This document shows, in pieces, positions 36,380-49,784 of a DNA stretch of 64,000 nt. Every line of letters begins with the position of its first letter. The first letter of the stretch is position 1. Origin of the DNA: Taxillus chinensis (Eukaryota; Streptophyta; Magnoliopsida; Santalales; Loranthaceae); the NCBI GenBank assembly GCA_023512835.1, contig CM042084.1, forward strand, positions 46,795,609 to 46,859,608. The letters are read 5' to 3'. A program made the translations under genes and the position numbers. The notes below the pieces were generated by a model, which worked only from the letters and a program-made list of their open reading frames with translations, did no database searches and was not told where the DNA came from.

Positions 36380-38560
36380 GGGGAGTACACGTGGCACGTT
36401 CGCATTGACTTTCGTCGGGGAGTGCAGGCGAACGGTTTGATGGGACCCGCGACAGCTAAAGTCACAGGCGGGTGCAACTTTTGCCGTGATGCTGGTTTCA
36501 GCCTTTGGGGGACGACCGCGGTCAATTTAGTTTGTCTCGCCTATTTTTGTTTGGGAGTCTTGGCGCAGCGCCAACATCCAATGACATCAATTCCATGACG
36601 GTTGTACGAACGGCGCCCGTGCGAGCAAACTAATGCTTGTTTTAAACGTGATTTTTTTTTTAATTATTCAAGGACCGGCTTATGCACGCTTTTTAATCGG
36701 TTTTTATTATGAAAATATCTTTGCATCGATTTTTATTTTTATTTTTAAATTTAATTATTTGAGCTCATTTATTTATTCATTATTTAGTCTCACCGTATTA
36801 TATTTTTTCAATTTTAACAAAATACAAACTTTAAAAAAATATTTTCTCCCTCATATACATTTTCTTATAAAATCATAATTCAAACTCTAACTCTAATAAA
36901 TTAAAAAGTCATCAAACAAAAATATAAAAATAAAAACATGTCAATGTCTAACCAGCAATATTTGTTAGTTTTATTTAAATAATATAATATAATTTCATTG
37001 CTCTTCGCTGCCATCTAAATACATTTGGTATGTTTGTAAAACTAATAACTTCCTCTATAATGTTTTTTTCCTCTACGGTAAATTCTAGATAATAAAAGAT
37101 GTAATTATTTAAACAATACACTGGACTGTGTTTGATTTCTTGAAGAGTTTAAAAAGCTATACATTGAAACATAACGTCAAAGAAAATATATATTGGCCTA
37201 AATCAAATTTGAAAAGTGCAATCGGTCCGAATTTGAACATACAACTAAAGTAAAGCTAATAAAACTAAGATTCGACCTATAAATAATTCTTGTTTCAACA
37301 AGTACAAATTATTGAGTCATGTTTTAACATGTATTATTTGAATTATGTTCTAACACACAGAATATAACATATGAAAATTTCAAACGTACAAAATTTTAAC
37401 ATAATATATATATATATATATATATATAAGGATTTCTTCAAAATGAAATATTTGAGAGTTCTTGGTTATTAATTGTGAGATAAAGTGAAAAATGATACTA
37501 ATATGTAATCTTGTAATATATAACGGGTTGTAGCTTTACTACCTGTGAAGTAAGTTACATAAAACAAATAATGTAAATCCTTGCGCTTTTCTTTTATGCA
37601 CTTTATATTCTATTGTTTGATAGCTCTATATGACAAAGTATTCATAATCAATAAACCATTAATCAATAAATCTAAAAGAAGACTTTGAGAAGATTGTGTA
37701 AAGTTAGGTAAGGTATAAAGTGACCTTAGAACATGTTGCGATTAAAATGTAACAATATCTTTAATATAATTAGATCTAGCAATAGTTACAACGTTGCTAA
37801 ACCAAAGAACTTAAATAAAAATAAAAACCTAAGTTGGAGCTAAAAGGTTTTGATATTAAATTCTTTCTATTAGGAATAAATACCAAGCAAATTGGTTGGA
37901 ACCATTTAATCTAGTATTTATATGGAAAAAGATTTTGCAAAGAGTAATATTGTTTCCCTCACATATCATACAAAACAACAACTATCATTGTATCTTACAC
38001 ATGATAGAAGTTATCATATTGTTTATAAAGTTAGGCCTTTATTCTTTTATGTTTTTTATATTAACTATTAAGTGATAATTATACAGCCTTATGACACATT
38101 GAAGAAAGTATATATCATTACTAAAAATTAAAAGTTTTTACTTAATCTTGTTAGATTTTTATGTTTTTATTGCTTAAGATGTAGATTCTATAATAGTGAT
38201 AATGTATAAATTATTATCAAGGGAGAGTAGACATTACCACAATTTTGAATCTTTTGAGGTAAGGAAAAACTTGCTTAAATAGATTTTAAATCTCTAAATT
38301 CCTCAAATACTCTTATCACGTTCAATGTGAGATACCAGACAAATTGATGGTGGCCTAAGATTTTTATATTTTTTATTTTTCTATGTCACTTTTATTTAAG
38401 TTGAAAATAAAATTGATTAATTCCTAAAATATGCTACCAGACAAATCTAAAATTATATCCAAAGTGTCACCACAAGTTTTTCTATGAGATAGCCCGAAGA
38501 GTTTGTCCTAGAGGACTAGGGTAATTTGTTTTTTTTTTTTTTTGTTTGTTTTTATATAAT
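36380..38560. other. Intergenic DNA
   Basis: The first 250 bases are GC-richer and may contain distal promoter of ITPK (ACACGTGGCACG near 36389). The remainder is AT-rich with a (TA)n tract near 37407-37428 and no exon recognised. Confidence 0.45.
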
Positions 38561-38904
38561 GACTTTTCTTGCTCACATTAGAATTGCTTACAACAAAATG
38601 TTATCCCTGTGCATCACTGCCACTGGCGACAATAGTTTCCATAATAATACAGAATGATATTTCCCCTCCGCCCCTTCCTCCGAGGAGAGACACCTACCAT
38701 TCAATACAGCGATGACGAATAGATATTGCAGGGACAATGCCCTCCCACACAAACCAGGCCCTCTCCCAGGCCTGCAGCTTCATTCAAACAACTCTATAGC
38801 CACAAATGAGCTGCAAATATTAATCCATTTGTAACTAAACGAAATGTGGCTGAGATTTCAACAGCAGCACAGACACTGAGCACCAAACTTCAGATGGTGA
38901 GCTG

Positions 38905-41739
38905 CTACGACTTGCTCTTGCTCATCAGTGTGGGGGTAATGGAGACTATCCCGATGAGGAACATTGTGGCAATCGACTTGAAGTCGTAAAGGTCAGCCAC
39001 CGAACGCAATTCCCCCAATGCCAGTCCAGCCTGCAACAACACCAGGAAGGTCAAATATTTAAAAGCATCCCAAGCGACGAGGAATTGACCTGAAACTACA
39101 AACGTGAAAGTACAAATTTTTATGGGCGTCAATAACTCAAAAGAACATCCTTCACAAGAGTTCAGAACTATCAAAAGTCAATCCTATGTTTCCATGCAAA
39201 ACATTTGATTTTCTTAAATACAACAGGAACCCAAAACAGTTTGAAGCTTTAAAAAAATTTGAAACCATAAGAAAGTTGGTCATGTGATTCCTTCAGCAAG
39301 GCGTCCCAACACCTTGCACCGCAAATGTTGGGGCGCCATGTCACCTAAGTGATGCTTTAAAAACTATGATCTTAGCTGAAACTTTCAATTTACAAGTTAT
39401 TTCCAATCTGGAGTTCATGCAAACTATTTAGCTTCACAGAATTAAGATTGCATTTGGTGGAATCAGGGGCAGCTCCTCTTTAGAGTTTGCAGAACAATTA
39501 ACAACACACTAAAGAATACTTCCCTTCCTTTTTTTCTGCTAAAAAATTTCTTATCAGCCTAGATTAAAACCATTACAGTTAGTTTTTGAACAAACTATAC
39601 TTCTTTACTAAAATTAATAAAAAAATATCCAAAACACTACCAGTTCTAAAACCAAGGTCATGCTAGATCACTCATAAACAACTGCAAGACAACTAAAAAT
39701 CCCAATGGTATGGTGGAAAAATACCCTGACAGTGACGAAAGCTGCAGGTATCAATCCAATCACAGTCCCAAGGAAGAAAATATGGTAAGGAACATCTACA
39801 ATTGGTGAAGCAACGTTAATGAAAGTGTTCGGCAGGGTCGGGGTCAATCTCAGGAATAGCATATAGTTCAGTAACCCCTTCCTTCTTTTTGCCACCTGAA
39901 AGTGAACTAAATGACATTATTAACATGCCAAAATCCACATTTTATAGAAAATGACATTGCTTTCTAAAGCACTGTCACACCCCATCACTTTTGTAAGTTC
40001 TGATAACATAAAAAGGCAAACCAAAACCAAAAAGAGAATGGAACACACCAACCTTGTGGGGAAATGGCGTGATGGATAATGGAAAGGGGTAGAGATTCAC
40101 CTCGGCTTGGAAGAAGCTGAGCTTCTCAGGCCAAAGAGAGAAGACTAAGGGACGTCCAATTAGTTTCGATAGGAAATAGCAGGAGGAGGCACCTGCAGTG
40201 GCCGTAAACACCACCAGAACCACACCTTTAAAGACTCCAAAGAGGGCTCCAGCAAGCAATGACATGAAAACAGTCCCAGGAATCATGAAAGTCTGCATGA
40301 AGATATAGACTATGCAATACCCCAATAGGACTTGTACAGTATAATCATTTGTGTACATCTCAAGGTGGTCTCTACACAAATAACAGACATCTTAATATCT
40401 CAAAAGAAAATAAAATGGTAACCCCCAGATCTCTACCAAAACTGGAGGTACTAGTTATGAAAAGAAACAAAATAAAAAAGCAAAATAAAATAAACTAACA
40501 AGGGAACATTTGTTAATATGCAAATATCAAGAACACAGCAAACTATAGATACAAATAGAGTTACACGACAGATTCCTAATCAGTGAAAGAGAATTAGAGA
40601 ACGCTTCGCTGTTAAATTCACTTTGAGGTAAACCTGTTCTGCTGCAGCATATATTGATTATAGCACAGGTGTTTATCCACAAATATAAGCTCCCCCAAAT
40701 ACCCTTTAATTATATGATCTTGTATGGTTGCAAGAAATAACGGTGACAGAAAAGGTCTACATCCCTTTCACAACCATAAAATTAGATCAGTTTACAAGGA
40801 AAATTAATCCATCAATGTTACAAAACTCAACTAATGCCTCCATAACTTTACATGATCCTTGTTTTTACACAAATAATGCACCAATACAATAGAATAACTG
40901 CTAGATTCAAGATTCTCTTTTTCAATTCAATTCACATGGAATTACTAACTGTTGTGTTTACCCATGTAATTTTTAGCCCCCTATGCAAAGAATGTTGTGG
41001 GCAGTGGGTAACAGGTGGAGTATCTACATATGCTATGGTTGATTTATGAAGTTACCATGTTTCATAGCATCACAAGCATAGTAACAATTAGTGTTTTAGT
41101 AAATATTCTCTTCATATATGGAAAATCTCTTTATATATGGCGCAAAACTACCATACCACATGAAAATTTCTCATCATCCCAAAAATCCATCTTTTCCAGA
41201 ACAAAGACAACATAAACTATAAGATCTGAAATTCTACCTCAGTTTCTTCGTTATCTTTACCAAACAACTAAAAATAGTCATTTATAGGTAACCTTTCCCG
41301 GAGTAATTTCCATGGAAACAAACAGAAAGCACTAATTTCCACACTCTCACCCAATCAACAGGAAGCATCATAAGCAAAATGTAAGAACAGCCCATAAAAA
41401 ATCAAACAGAAAGCCCGCTCATGAATCCTACATATCCAAGACCAAGCCATGAAAACTGAAAAGTCAAAGCAAACCCTCCTCCCCATTCTCACCAGTCAGC
41501 ATAAAACATCACTAACACAATCCAATAGCATAATATTATTTATACCTAAGGATCGTAATATCCTCGAGGGTACGAGGAAGCTTAAGGAAGCTGTAATCAG
41601 AGACAGGCATCGTCAAATAGACGCAGAGGAGCCCCAACCCAAAAGCAGCCACAACCCCACACGCTATCATCACCTCCCAAAAGCTCAATGGGAATTTTGA
41701 GCCATTTCCATTGACATTCACCACCCTCTCGACCTCCAT
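38905..41739 (-). CDS. TVP38/TMEM64 family (SNARE-associated Golgi) membrane protein
   Basis: These DedA/VTT-type proteins are multispan membrane proteins of the secretory pathway, linked to lipid scrambling and membrane traffic. Four exons join in frame: 41739-41546, 40371-40101, 39895-39725 and 39030-38905, giving 253 residues. Exon 1 encodes the N-terminus and first membrane span ('VMIACGVVAAFGLGLLCVYL') and ends 'LPRTLEDITILR'. Exon 2 holds the family core: 'VFMQTF'-like segment (here IFMQTFMIPGTVFMSLLAGA) and 'ATAGASSCYFLSKLIG'. Exon 3 has 'LLNYMLFLRLTPTLPNTFIN' and 'FFLGTVIGLIPAAF'. Exon 4 has 'AGLALGELRSVADLYD' and ends in a Lys/Ser-rich tail. Start set at MEVERVVNV; an in-frame upstream Met at 41787 is possible. 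Intact, and closest in type to the short plant members of about 250 residues. Confidence 0.93.
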
Positions 41740-42059
41740 TTTCGTCGCTGCACGCCCCAGAACCCCAATTGGCCAATCTAATCGCACAGCGACGCGATTG
41801 GACCAAATGGGTCACCTCAGATTTAGCTCTTTTTTCCCCAAATTGATAAAGAACAAGCACCAATTGTTGTTCTTCTTCGTTCCTTCAAAGACACACAACT
41901 CTCTTCTTCCTTCCTCGTAAACCTGATATCGCTTTCTGGTAAATTTAGAGAAAAGGGTGGGTGAGAATTGGGATGGGGTGGGGGCCGGAGGGAGCAAAGA
42001 AGAGAGGAAGGAGGGAAGAATATTCGGTGGACGCGTCGAAAATGTAATTTACAGAAAAA

Positions 42060-44153
42060 CAAACGAGGACGACAAATTAAATGTTTTGTTATCCTTGAAT
42101 CAGTCGTGTTACTCGTTTACTCCGCTGATAACCGGAGTTTCTGCAGGGTTTGGCAGTTGCATAATACATAAACTTATACTTTTAAAAAGAAAATTATATG
42201 AGAGCTAAAATAATGCTATTAATTAATATAGTTAGGGAAAGAGGGGTCCGGCTTAGCATTATACAATAATAATTTAGTATATCATATACCAGTAGTGGTC
42301 CCATAAATGGCAGGGAGGTTGCTTATGCTTGAATTTTAAAAATTACTGAATGTATTGTCGCGTTGGCCGCAATAAAAATTAGAGGATAAAAAGGTGAAAC
42401 ATATTAAAGAAAAATATATTTTTCATGCCATACAAAAAATCCATTTCAATTTTAAACTTTTACTTGTATTTAATTAATCCAATAATAACCGTAACATTTA
42501 ATCAAATTAGCACATGTTTCACATAAAACTCTTATGACAATTATCTAAAGCATTCCATTGTGCATATTTCACAATGCCCCATGCATACGCAACACGTCTC
42601 CAAACTCAAGGTGTGACATTCTCTTTCACTTGATTCTTGCAACACTGTTGACCTCATTTCTATGTAAACTGTAACAACTTCATCATGATGTCCTTCAAAC
42701 GCTCAATGTCAACAATAGGTAAAATGCTTCTAAGATCATTTGGTGCCTTCATTGTTACTCTTTTGCCTAACTTTATATCACCCCCCAATACTCTACCTAA
42801 GTTTATACCATGCTTGTATATAGGCTCATACATGTGAACTGGTTTAAAATTAGCGTCTCATACAAACATGTACTTTAAACGTCATAAAACAAACTTACAA
42901 TTTCTAATACTCCCCATGCTTTTAGTTTAAACCTCTCAACTTCCAACTTTCAATTTAACAGCTGAATATTTTACAAGTGAGGAGTGTTAATATGTGGACT
43001 AATCATTTCGGAACTTTTAGTTTAAATAATTTTACAATTTTAAATATCTTAAATCACAAATTGACTTCTGTCGTTATTTGTTTTTACTTGGGCTTGTTAT
43101 GTGTTTTTTTATGGGCTATGAGAGTTAATATTATTTTAAAGGCCTTCTTTTAGGAAATGAATATTTGCTTAGTCAGAATAGATAAATTTGATTGTAATAG
43201 AACTGAATTTGAAATTTGAGATTCTAAAAGAAAATTTTTATGAATTTGTATTATTAATTTTAATTAAATATTTAGAAAGATATAAATAGAAGCCAAATCG
43301 TAGCCCCTCCTCCTTCCCAGCCCATCAGAGGGAAAGAGCCGCTCCAAAGGGTTCGTGAGAGAGAAAACTGTTTTTGAAGATAGGAAGCTAGGAAAATAAG
43401 TCAGCTCACCTATCTTGCTGATTTCAAAAATTCCTTACATAATTTTGGAAAACTCCTTTATAGGTTTTGTCTCACCCATTTTAAGAGCTTTACATCTTTC
43501 ATTCTTTTTTGAGTCTGCGGCTTCGCCGCCTTGTACAAAATTTTTTTGGATGTTGTATGGTTCATTACTTTAAAAATCAAAATATCAGAAATAGCATTAG
43601 AGAACATTGCAAGATTTACCATTTATCACATATCTTTTCTTTTTTTCTTCAGCGACTCTGGCTACATCATTAATTTTTGCATACCCTTCACATATGCATT
43701 GTTCTATATTCACACCCATCGAAACGGGTAGTCTTTCATTATAGGAAACACTGGTGTTTCCTTTCAAAGAAAACTAGCACAAACAGCTGTTAAGTTGAAC
43801 AAAGTCTGGTGAACTTTGCTCTGCTTATTGGTGAACAATGTGAGACACGAAGCCATGCTTATTAGTGATTTTTCCCAAGTGTTTTTTTATATCCCTTTTA
43901 TATTACTAAGAAATTTACGGATTTGTTTAAAAACAAAAAAACAATTAACAACAAATAACCCTTCCAACTTAATAAGCAATGATACAAGCGGTACTATGGC
44001 AAAGTTAACAGGCAACAGATTTATCCCACCGCGCCATGTTTAACAATGAAGTTCATAACCCATCGGGATCTCAACATTTTACCAATTGTTCATCTAATTA
44101 AACCTCGTCTTAAAAAAGGTCCGATGTCGCATTCCGGAGTGAGCAGTTTGGTC
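42060..44153. other. Intergenic DNA between the TMEM64-like and RBM34-like genes
   Basis: Contains the probable promoter of the TMEM64-like gene at its left end and the 3' UTR of the RBM34-like gene at its right end. No further exon was recognised. A perfect short inverted repeat, AGGAAACAC-TG-GTGTTTCCT, lies at about 43743-43762. Confidence 0.5.
43743..43762. repeat. Perfect 9-bp inverted repeat with 2-bp spacer
   Basis: AGGAAACAC and GTGTTTCCT are exact reverse complements separated by TG. Function unknown. Confidence 0.8.
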
Positions 44154-47100
44154 CTACTTTGATTTCTTAGCTTTTTTGTTCCATCGGGCAGTCTCTGGAG
44201 TTCGGTTGCCTAGCTTGCGCTTATGTCCAGCTACTTTCGACACACCAGCATTCAACATTGCCAGTTGCTTAGCCTTTTTAGCAGCAACAGCTGGTCTTTT
44301 CTGCGTGCGTTCTTTCGGCAATTGCCTTTTCCGACTTGTGAGCTTCGTGTCAACAGGCTCAATGGTCTTTCGGCGGACTCTCTCTTGAGCACCAGACTTG
44401 GTTGCTCGCAACCCCTGATAGGACATGGTGGTTTTTGTCTTCCTCCCTCTACTGTCATTGGAACCCCCCCTAGAATCTGATGCAAATTTATTGGTCGGGG
44501 AATTATATTCGGCCTGTGATACTGACGGGCTTTTTCTCTTGGATGGCGTGGACTCTGACTTGGCATGAGATAGCCTCAGGTCACGGTCCCGAAGCTTCAG
44601 ATTCCGTTTCTTTGCAACCATGTTTGCAGCCTCCTGAGAATCATGTATGATGTATCCGAGTCAAATCAAATGTATTGCACTTGTGGCAAAACTACGTATG
44701 CAATTTACATGGGGAAGTTAGATTCAAAGGATTAAAGACAGCATTTTTTCAAAAAAAAAAAAAACAAAACTCCTGTGGTTGCAAAAATGAATTTTTGTAA
44801 ATAAAATCATCAGACAAAAACATGAAGTGTCGAGCATATGATCGCCTAGACACCTATGCATTCATGGTAATGGCCAGCCTAATATTATTTTTTAAGAAAA
44901 AGAAATGCAAAGGATGTAATATATTAACATAACTCAATAGACCAAAACATAAGAATTTCCTACACGGAGGCTTTCCAATGGATTATATGTTATTCGGGTC
45001 GGAACCAGTATTATTCAGGTAAACAAACAAATATAGATTTAATTAGAAAATTAATAAATTTACTATAAAAACACTCTAATAATTAAATTTTAATTATACA
45101 AATATATTATAACCAGGTTTCAAGTATTTATCGGGTCAATATTAGCCATATTAGACCCGAGCAAACAGGCCAGGTCAGGTAACCTTGTCTTGCATTTCCT
45201 TGTTTATTATGATTTCAAAAAATAATGTTAACTTGTTTTATAGGTTAAAACTGTATCAAATTCTATCATTAGCTTCAGGTCTCAACTAAAAAGGTAATTT
45301 CCCATAAGAGGGCAGCAAGTGGGTTAAACAAATTACCACAGAAAAGAAATCAAAAATCACAAACAAGTGCCAAAAATATCTAGTGTAGAAAGTATACCCT
45401 CGTTTTAAATAGGACATAAGCAATGCCCTTGCCCATGCTTGTATGAGGATCCCTGATGACCCGAACAGCTTCCACGCTGGATTCCAAATTACTAATACCG
45501 TAAAACAACCGATAAATTTCTTCATCCTGCATACAGAGTAGAGAGTTGGTCAAACAAATTGTTAACAAATATAAGTAACCAAAAAAAAAAAGAAAAGGAA
45601 AGAGTTACAATCACAGGTAAGAAAATCATCTTTTTCACCTATTTAGTCATAGAAGAGATCTCACCTTTACATCAAATGGGAGATTACCTACAAAAACGGT
45701 CCTCTTGTGGTCATAAAGTAGAGAACTATCACTTTTTATTTTTTTGCGAGGTGGGCAAGCTCTGTCTACACGGATATGATTGCCTTCAAACTATGGCCAC
45801 AGGAAAGATAAGTCAATATTTGACAGGTTGTAAGCTAAAAATTTTCGTTGAATGTGAAATACTTGGAGATTACAAAATATAATAGAATACATACCACATA
45901 CATGTTATGGGTCAAAGAAGATTCAGCAGATTCTTCCGTCTTGAAAACCACATATGCATGAATACTGCAAAATCAATCAATTCATTATCAGGAAGACAAT
46001 GAGAAATGTGAGAAGCTTCAAAACACCTTCACATAAATTGACATGGGACAATTACTCAACATAGGGTAAAATACATAACTTTTTTAAAAAAGTCGGGAAA
46101 CAAAATTGAGAAAACAGAAGAAATTACAAACAGGCATCTCGAAATCAGTGCCACAGTAACACATATATAACCACCAAAGAGGAAAACGCATGCCCTACCC
46201 AAAACATATTTTTTAAAATTAGGAGTGTTATCTATCCACTCTACATTTCCAATAGGAGTTCCAGGACAAAGTAAGAAGTGCATTCTCTGTGATTGATCAT
46301 TGAGTAAAGGTCAACAAATGGCTTAATATTCTACGGTTATACACAATTGGATCCATATGCAGAAAAACATCATACCTGTCAACAGATTCATTGATTTTAT
46401 TCTTCAGTATTGCACCCTTTCTTGGTATCTTGCTCTGGAAAACAAAGTAAACACGAGATGAGATAACAAATTACAGCAATGAAGGGCTATTATGACCGCG
46501 AATCGCTAAAGAAAAAGGCTTACGTCGACTAAGGGCACGGACCGAATCCTAAGGGACTCTATCTCTCCAAACTGACCGAACTCTTTCAACAGAGCCTTTT
46601 TCTTCACCTTCAATGGCAAATTTCCGACAAACACAGTTTTCAAAAGTTTGGTCTCGTCATCGAACCCTTCCTTTGAAACCATCGTCTCCACCGCATCATC
46701 CACCGATTTCCTCTTCTCCCCAACAGCTTTCCCACCCAAAACCCTCTCTTCATCAACCTTCGCCGCCGCTTCCCCGTAACGCTTCTCCTCATATTCCTTC
46801 TCAATCTCATCCCTCTTCCGCTTCATCTTCTTCATCTTCTTACCCGAACCTAAATTAGGGTTTGTACTTGCATCCCCAGCTGAGGCAAACAAATCTTTCG
46901 CTTTTTCGATCAATTCCAAGTCCGAATAGACACGCTTTCCCTCAATTTTCTTGGATTTCTTGCGATCCAACCCAACGTCCTTCGAAATCGAGCCTTCCGC
47001 TACCGAATCGGAGCCAAATTCGGCCACCTCTTCGGCTTTACGCTTCCGATTCTTGATCTCCCCCACCGCGGAAGCCTTGGATCCGCCATTGCCGGGCTCT

Positions 47101-47285
47101 GCAGCGACAGCTTCATGGCTGATGCGCCTCCTTCGAAAAGGATTGGTTTCGGAGAAGATCGATGCGGACGACGAACAGTCCTTCGAGACATCTCCGAAAA
47201 GAGAATTGAAGATCGACGGCGACGGCGCTACAGAGGCTGATTCGTTCGCGGCGGCGTCTGCTTCTTTGGATCTCTTCTTCCCCAT
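44154..47285 (-). CDS. RBM34/Nop12-like nucleolar RNA-binding protein
   Basis: Relatives (yeast Nop12, animal RBM34) act in nucleolar pre-rRNA processing of the large subunit. Six exons join in frame with GT-AG borders: 47285-46524, 46434-46376, 45964-45895, 45790-45665, 45526-45398 and 44633-44154, giving 541 residues. Exon 1 is a charged, Lys-rich N-terminus with likely nuclear/nucleolar signals (KKMKKMKRKRDE) and ends inside RRM1. RRM1 shows RNP2 'TVFVGNLPL' and RNP1-like 'AYVVFK'; RRM2 shows 'TVFVGNLPF' and 'GKGIAYVLFK'. The C-terminus is very basic, with 'KKRNLKLRDRDLRLSHAK' just after RRM2, as in this family. The start MGKKRSKEAD fits the family length. No lesions. Short antisense frames over exon 1 are composition artefacts. 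Confidence 0.93.
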
Positions 47286-47399
47286 TTTAATTTCTCTATC
47301 TCCCTCTCAAATCGCAGGACAGAGTGCTTCCGAGCTTCGGATAAGGACGCGTAATTGAAACCTACAAGCCGCGGTGCGGCCTTTTTTTGGAAACCGATT

Positions 47400-48774
47400 C
47401 GATTGTTAAGTATATATATATATATAAATGTAATTATTTTTAGTTTTAAAATTTAATTTAGCAATTGTTTTTTTTAAATCATTTCTGTGCATCCTCATTT
47501 TAGTAAAAAAAAAAAAAACATTGTAACCTTCCTCCCACTCCCATTACAACAAGTCAGAAGTTGGGTCGGACACGCATGGAAGTCAATGTTAAGATCTGCA
47601 ATTTACATTTTGTGAGTGATTGATTATTCACATTGACAGCTTTTTTTTTTTGGATGTAAAATGTCAGGTTAAAAGTGTTATTAGTGCAAAGATGATTGTA
47701 ATTGGAGTTGTAATCAAGATTTCAATGCCAAAACAAACTATAAAAACAAGCAAAGTATAATGTTTTGATAAATTATTTGGGTTATGGATTTATGATGGGA
47801 GGTATTGCTTCTAGTGGTTTTTTCTTTTAAATGAAATGAGGATATCGTGATTTTTTAGTTTTTTTGTTTTATTTCCCCTTGGATCACAAGGAATTTTCTT
47901 TTCTTTTGGTTTGTACTCTGTGTTCGTATATATAATCAAATTAAAACTTATATAGGTTATACTATTATATCAAATCTTTCTACCCCAAAAATTTTATGTT
48001 TTATTTGAATTGTAATAATAGTTGATTCTTTCACCGACAATATTAATAAAATAATTTTATGACATAAAAGTTTAAGATGCTTTAAAATGTTCTTTTTATT
48101 TCCCAATAGTCTCTGCGTGAAACAATTTACTAGTCCATTATGATTATGTTTTGGGTGCAGTTATCTATCAAAAATGAAATCCAAAGGAACAAATTAAGTA
48201 TGGGAAAGCAATTGTGTGCTAAAATAAGAGGACAAAACACAATGACAAAATATAATTTTCTTTGGATTTGTATGTTTTGCAAAAAATGAGTTTTATTTTT
48301 TTAATCGATATTGGAAAATAATAAATAAAAAAATCAAATTATACAATGAAAAATATTAATATGTTTTTATGAAATATAATTTTTGAAATAAGTAAGTCAT
48401 TTTTTAATATACTCTTCTTTTTGTTGTAAAGCTCTCAAAAGATTTTCTAAAAAACACTTTTTAATATAAATTTATAAATTAAGTAAAGAACAAATTAATA
48501 TATACTTATATTAAAATGTTTTGTTTAAAAACATAATTAATACCATAATGTTTTGTTTTGATATTTTTAAAATGATATACTTATATAAATAAATGGTATT
48601 CGCCCATAGGAAATCGCCCATAGACATGAATTATTATATATATAAGATCACATCAGACTGAATTCATATGCGAAGTGTGATTGCCGTTCACATCAACAAC
48701 GAAAGTAGACGCCGGGATTAAGAAAGTGCCATCCCGCTAACGACGAGGAATGTACTTGGCATCTTTAATGAAAT
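47400..48774. other. AT-rich intergenic DNA
   Basis: The first 100 bases left of 47400 hold the leader of the RBM34-like gene. The rest has a short (TA)n near 47411, A/T runs and no exon recognised. Confidence 0.5.
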
Positions 48775-49136
48775 TTAAGTGATTTCATCGTATTTTGATT
48801 TTATAATCATTGAACCTGAATGCGGCATCATCGTTGTCCTAATTAACTATCCCAACCGCCATTGCTTTTGTTGTTGTGGTTGCCGGAACTGGCGAGTGGT
48901 GACTTGCCCATGCCAATTTCGGGAGCGGAGACAGAGACGATGAGGGTATCGCGGAAGAGGCGGCCCTCAACGAGGGCCTGGAGGAGGTCTCGGTAGGCAG
49001 CGACGGCGGGGGAGTTGTACTTGGCGACGATATCGGTTTCCTTATTGGGGACACAGTGGCGGGCGAGGAAGGCGTTGAGGTTGTCGTTGCCGCCAGCCTC
49101 CAACTTTTTGAGCTCCATCTCCGACCAGGAGTCCAT
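48775..49136 (-). pseudogene. ArfGAP (AGD6/7-type) C-terminal fragment
   Basis: ArfGAPs stimulate GTP hydrolysis by Arf GTPases through an N-terminal Cys4 zinc finger. This minus-strand frame begins 'MDSWSEMELKKLEAGGND', which in AGD6/7-type proteins lies well inside the ArfGAP domain, and continues 'FLARHCVPNKETDIVAKYNS', 'AYRDLLQALVEGRLFRD' and 'NGGWDS'. The zinc finger is absent, and the bases before the Met are AT-rich with no acceptor site. After GGWDS a TAA stop comes from a roughly four-base gain; past it another frame continues 'DNDDAAFR', which fits the parent. So this is a truncated, shifted copy. No poly(A) tail was found, so retrocopying is not proven. A 97-residue product could in theory still be made but would lack GAP activity. 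Confidence 0.85.
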
Positions 49137-49139
49137 TTT

Positions 49140-49784
49140 TCAGGATTAATATTATTATTTTAAAATTTTAAAATTACTTGTTCGCAAAAAAAAAAAAAAA
49201 ACTTATTTTTGCTTGTTACTAAAATTGAAATTTCTGTAATAAAGTTTTTTTTATTGTTTAAACCGGTTGACATGCTTTGATTTATAAAATAAGAAAAATT
49301 ATCAAACTGCTCAAGGAGGCCTTATTATCTGAATCGTTGAAAATTTTAAATTATGCTCAGTCGAAATTACAAATCTTGGAGCTATTTAATTTAAAATAAG
49401 TAATGGATTTTAAAATGTTGTTCATGTGTAAATAATCTATTTAAATCAGATGAAATTATCTTTTACCCGAGCAATATGATATATAAAATTTAAAAGAGTA
49501 TGATAATAATAATAATAATAATAATAATAGAAGAATACACTATATCGGTGATTGACTACTCGAAAATGAAATGCATTAACAAATATGGACAAGTTAAGGG
49601 TTAATATAATCTTAAAAACATTTACGTTACATTTATTGAATACACAGCAAAAGACCCACCCAACCCTCGCGTCACGTGGTTATTTTCTATTAGCTCGCAG
49701 CAATATGAACAGAGAGCAATGAGCTCGATTGGGGACCTCCACTCCACTCCACAGTCTCCACTCCACTCCACTGTAGCCATGCTC
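49140..49784. other. Short AT-rich spacer with (AAT)n tract
   Basis: An A-run near 49186-49201 and about nine ATA/AAT units at 49503-49529. The right part should contain the 3' UTR of the TPR gene. Confidence 0.6.
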
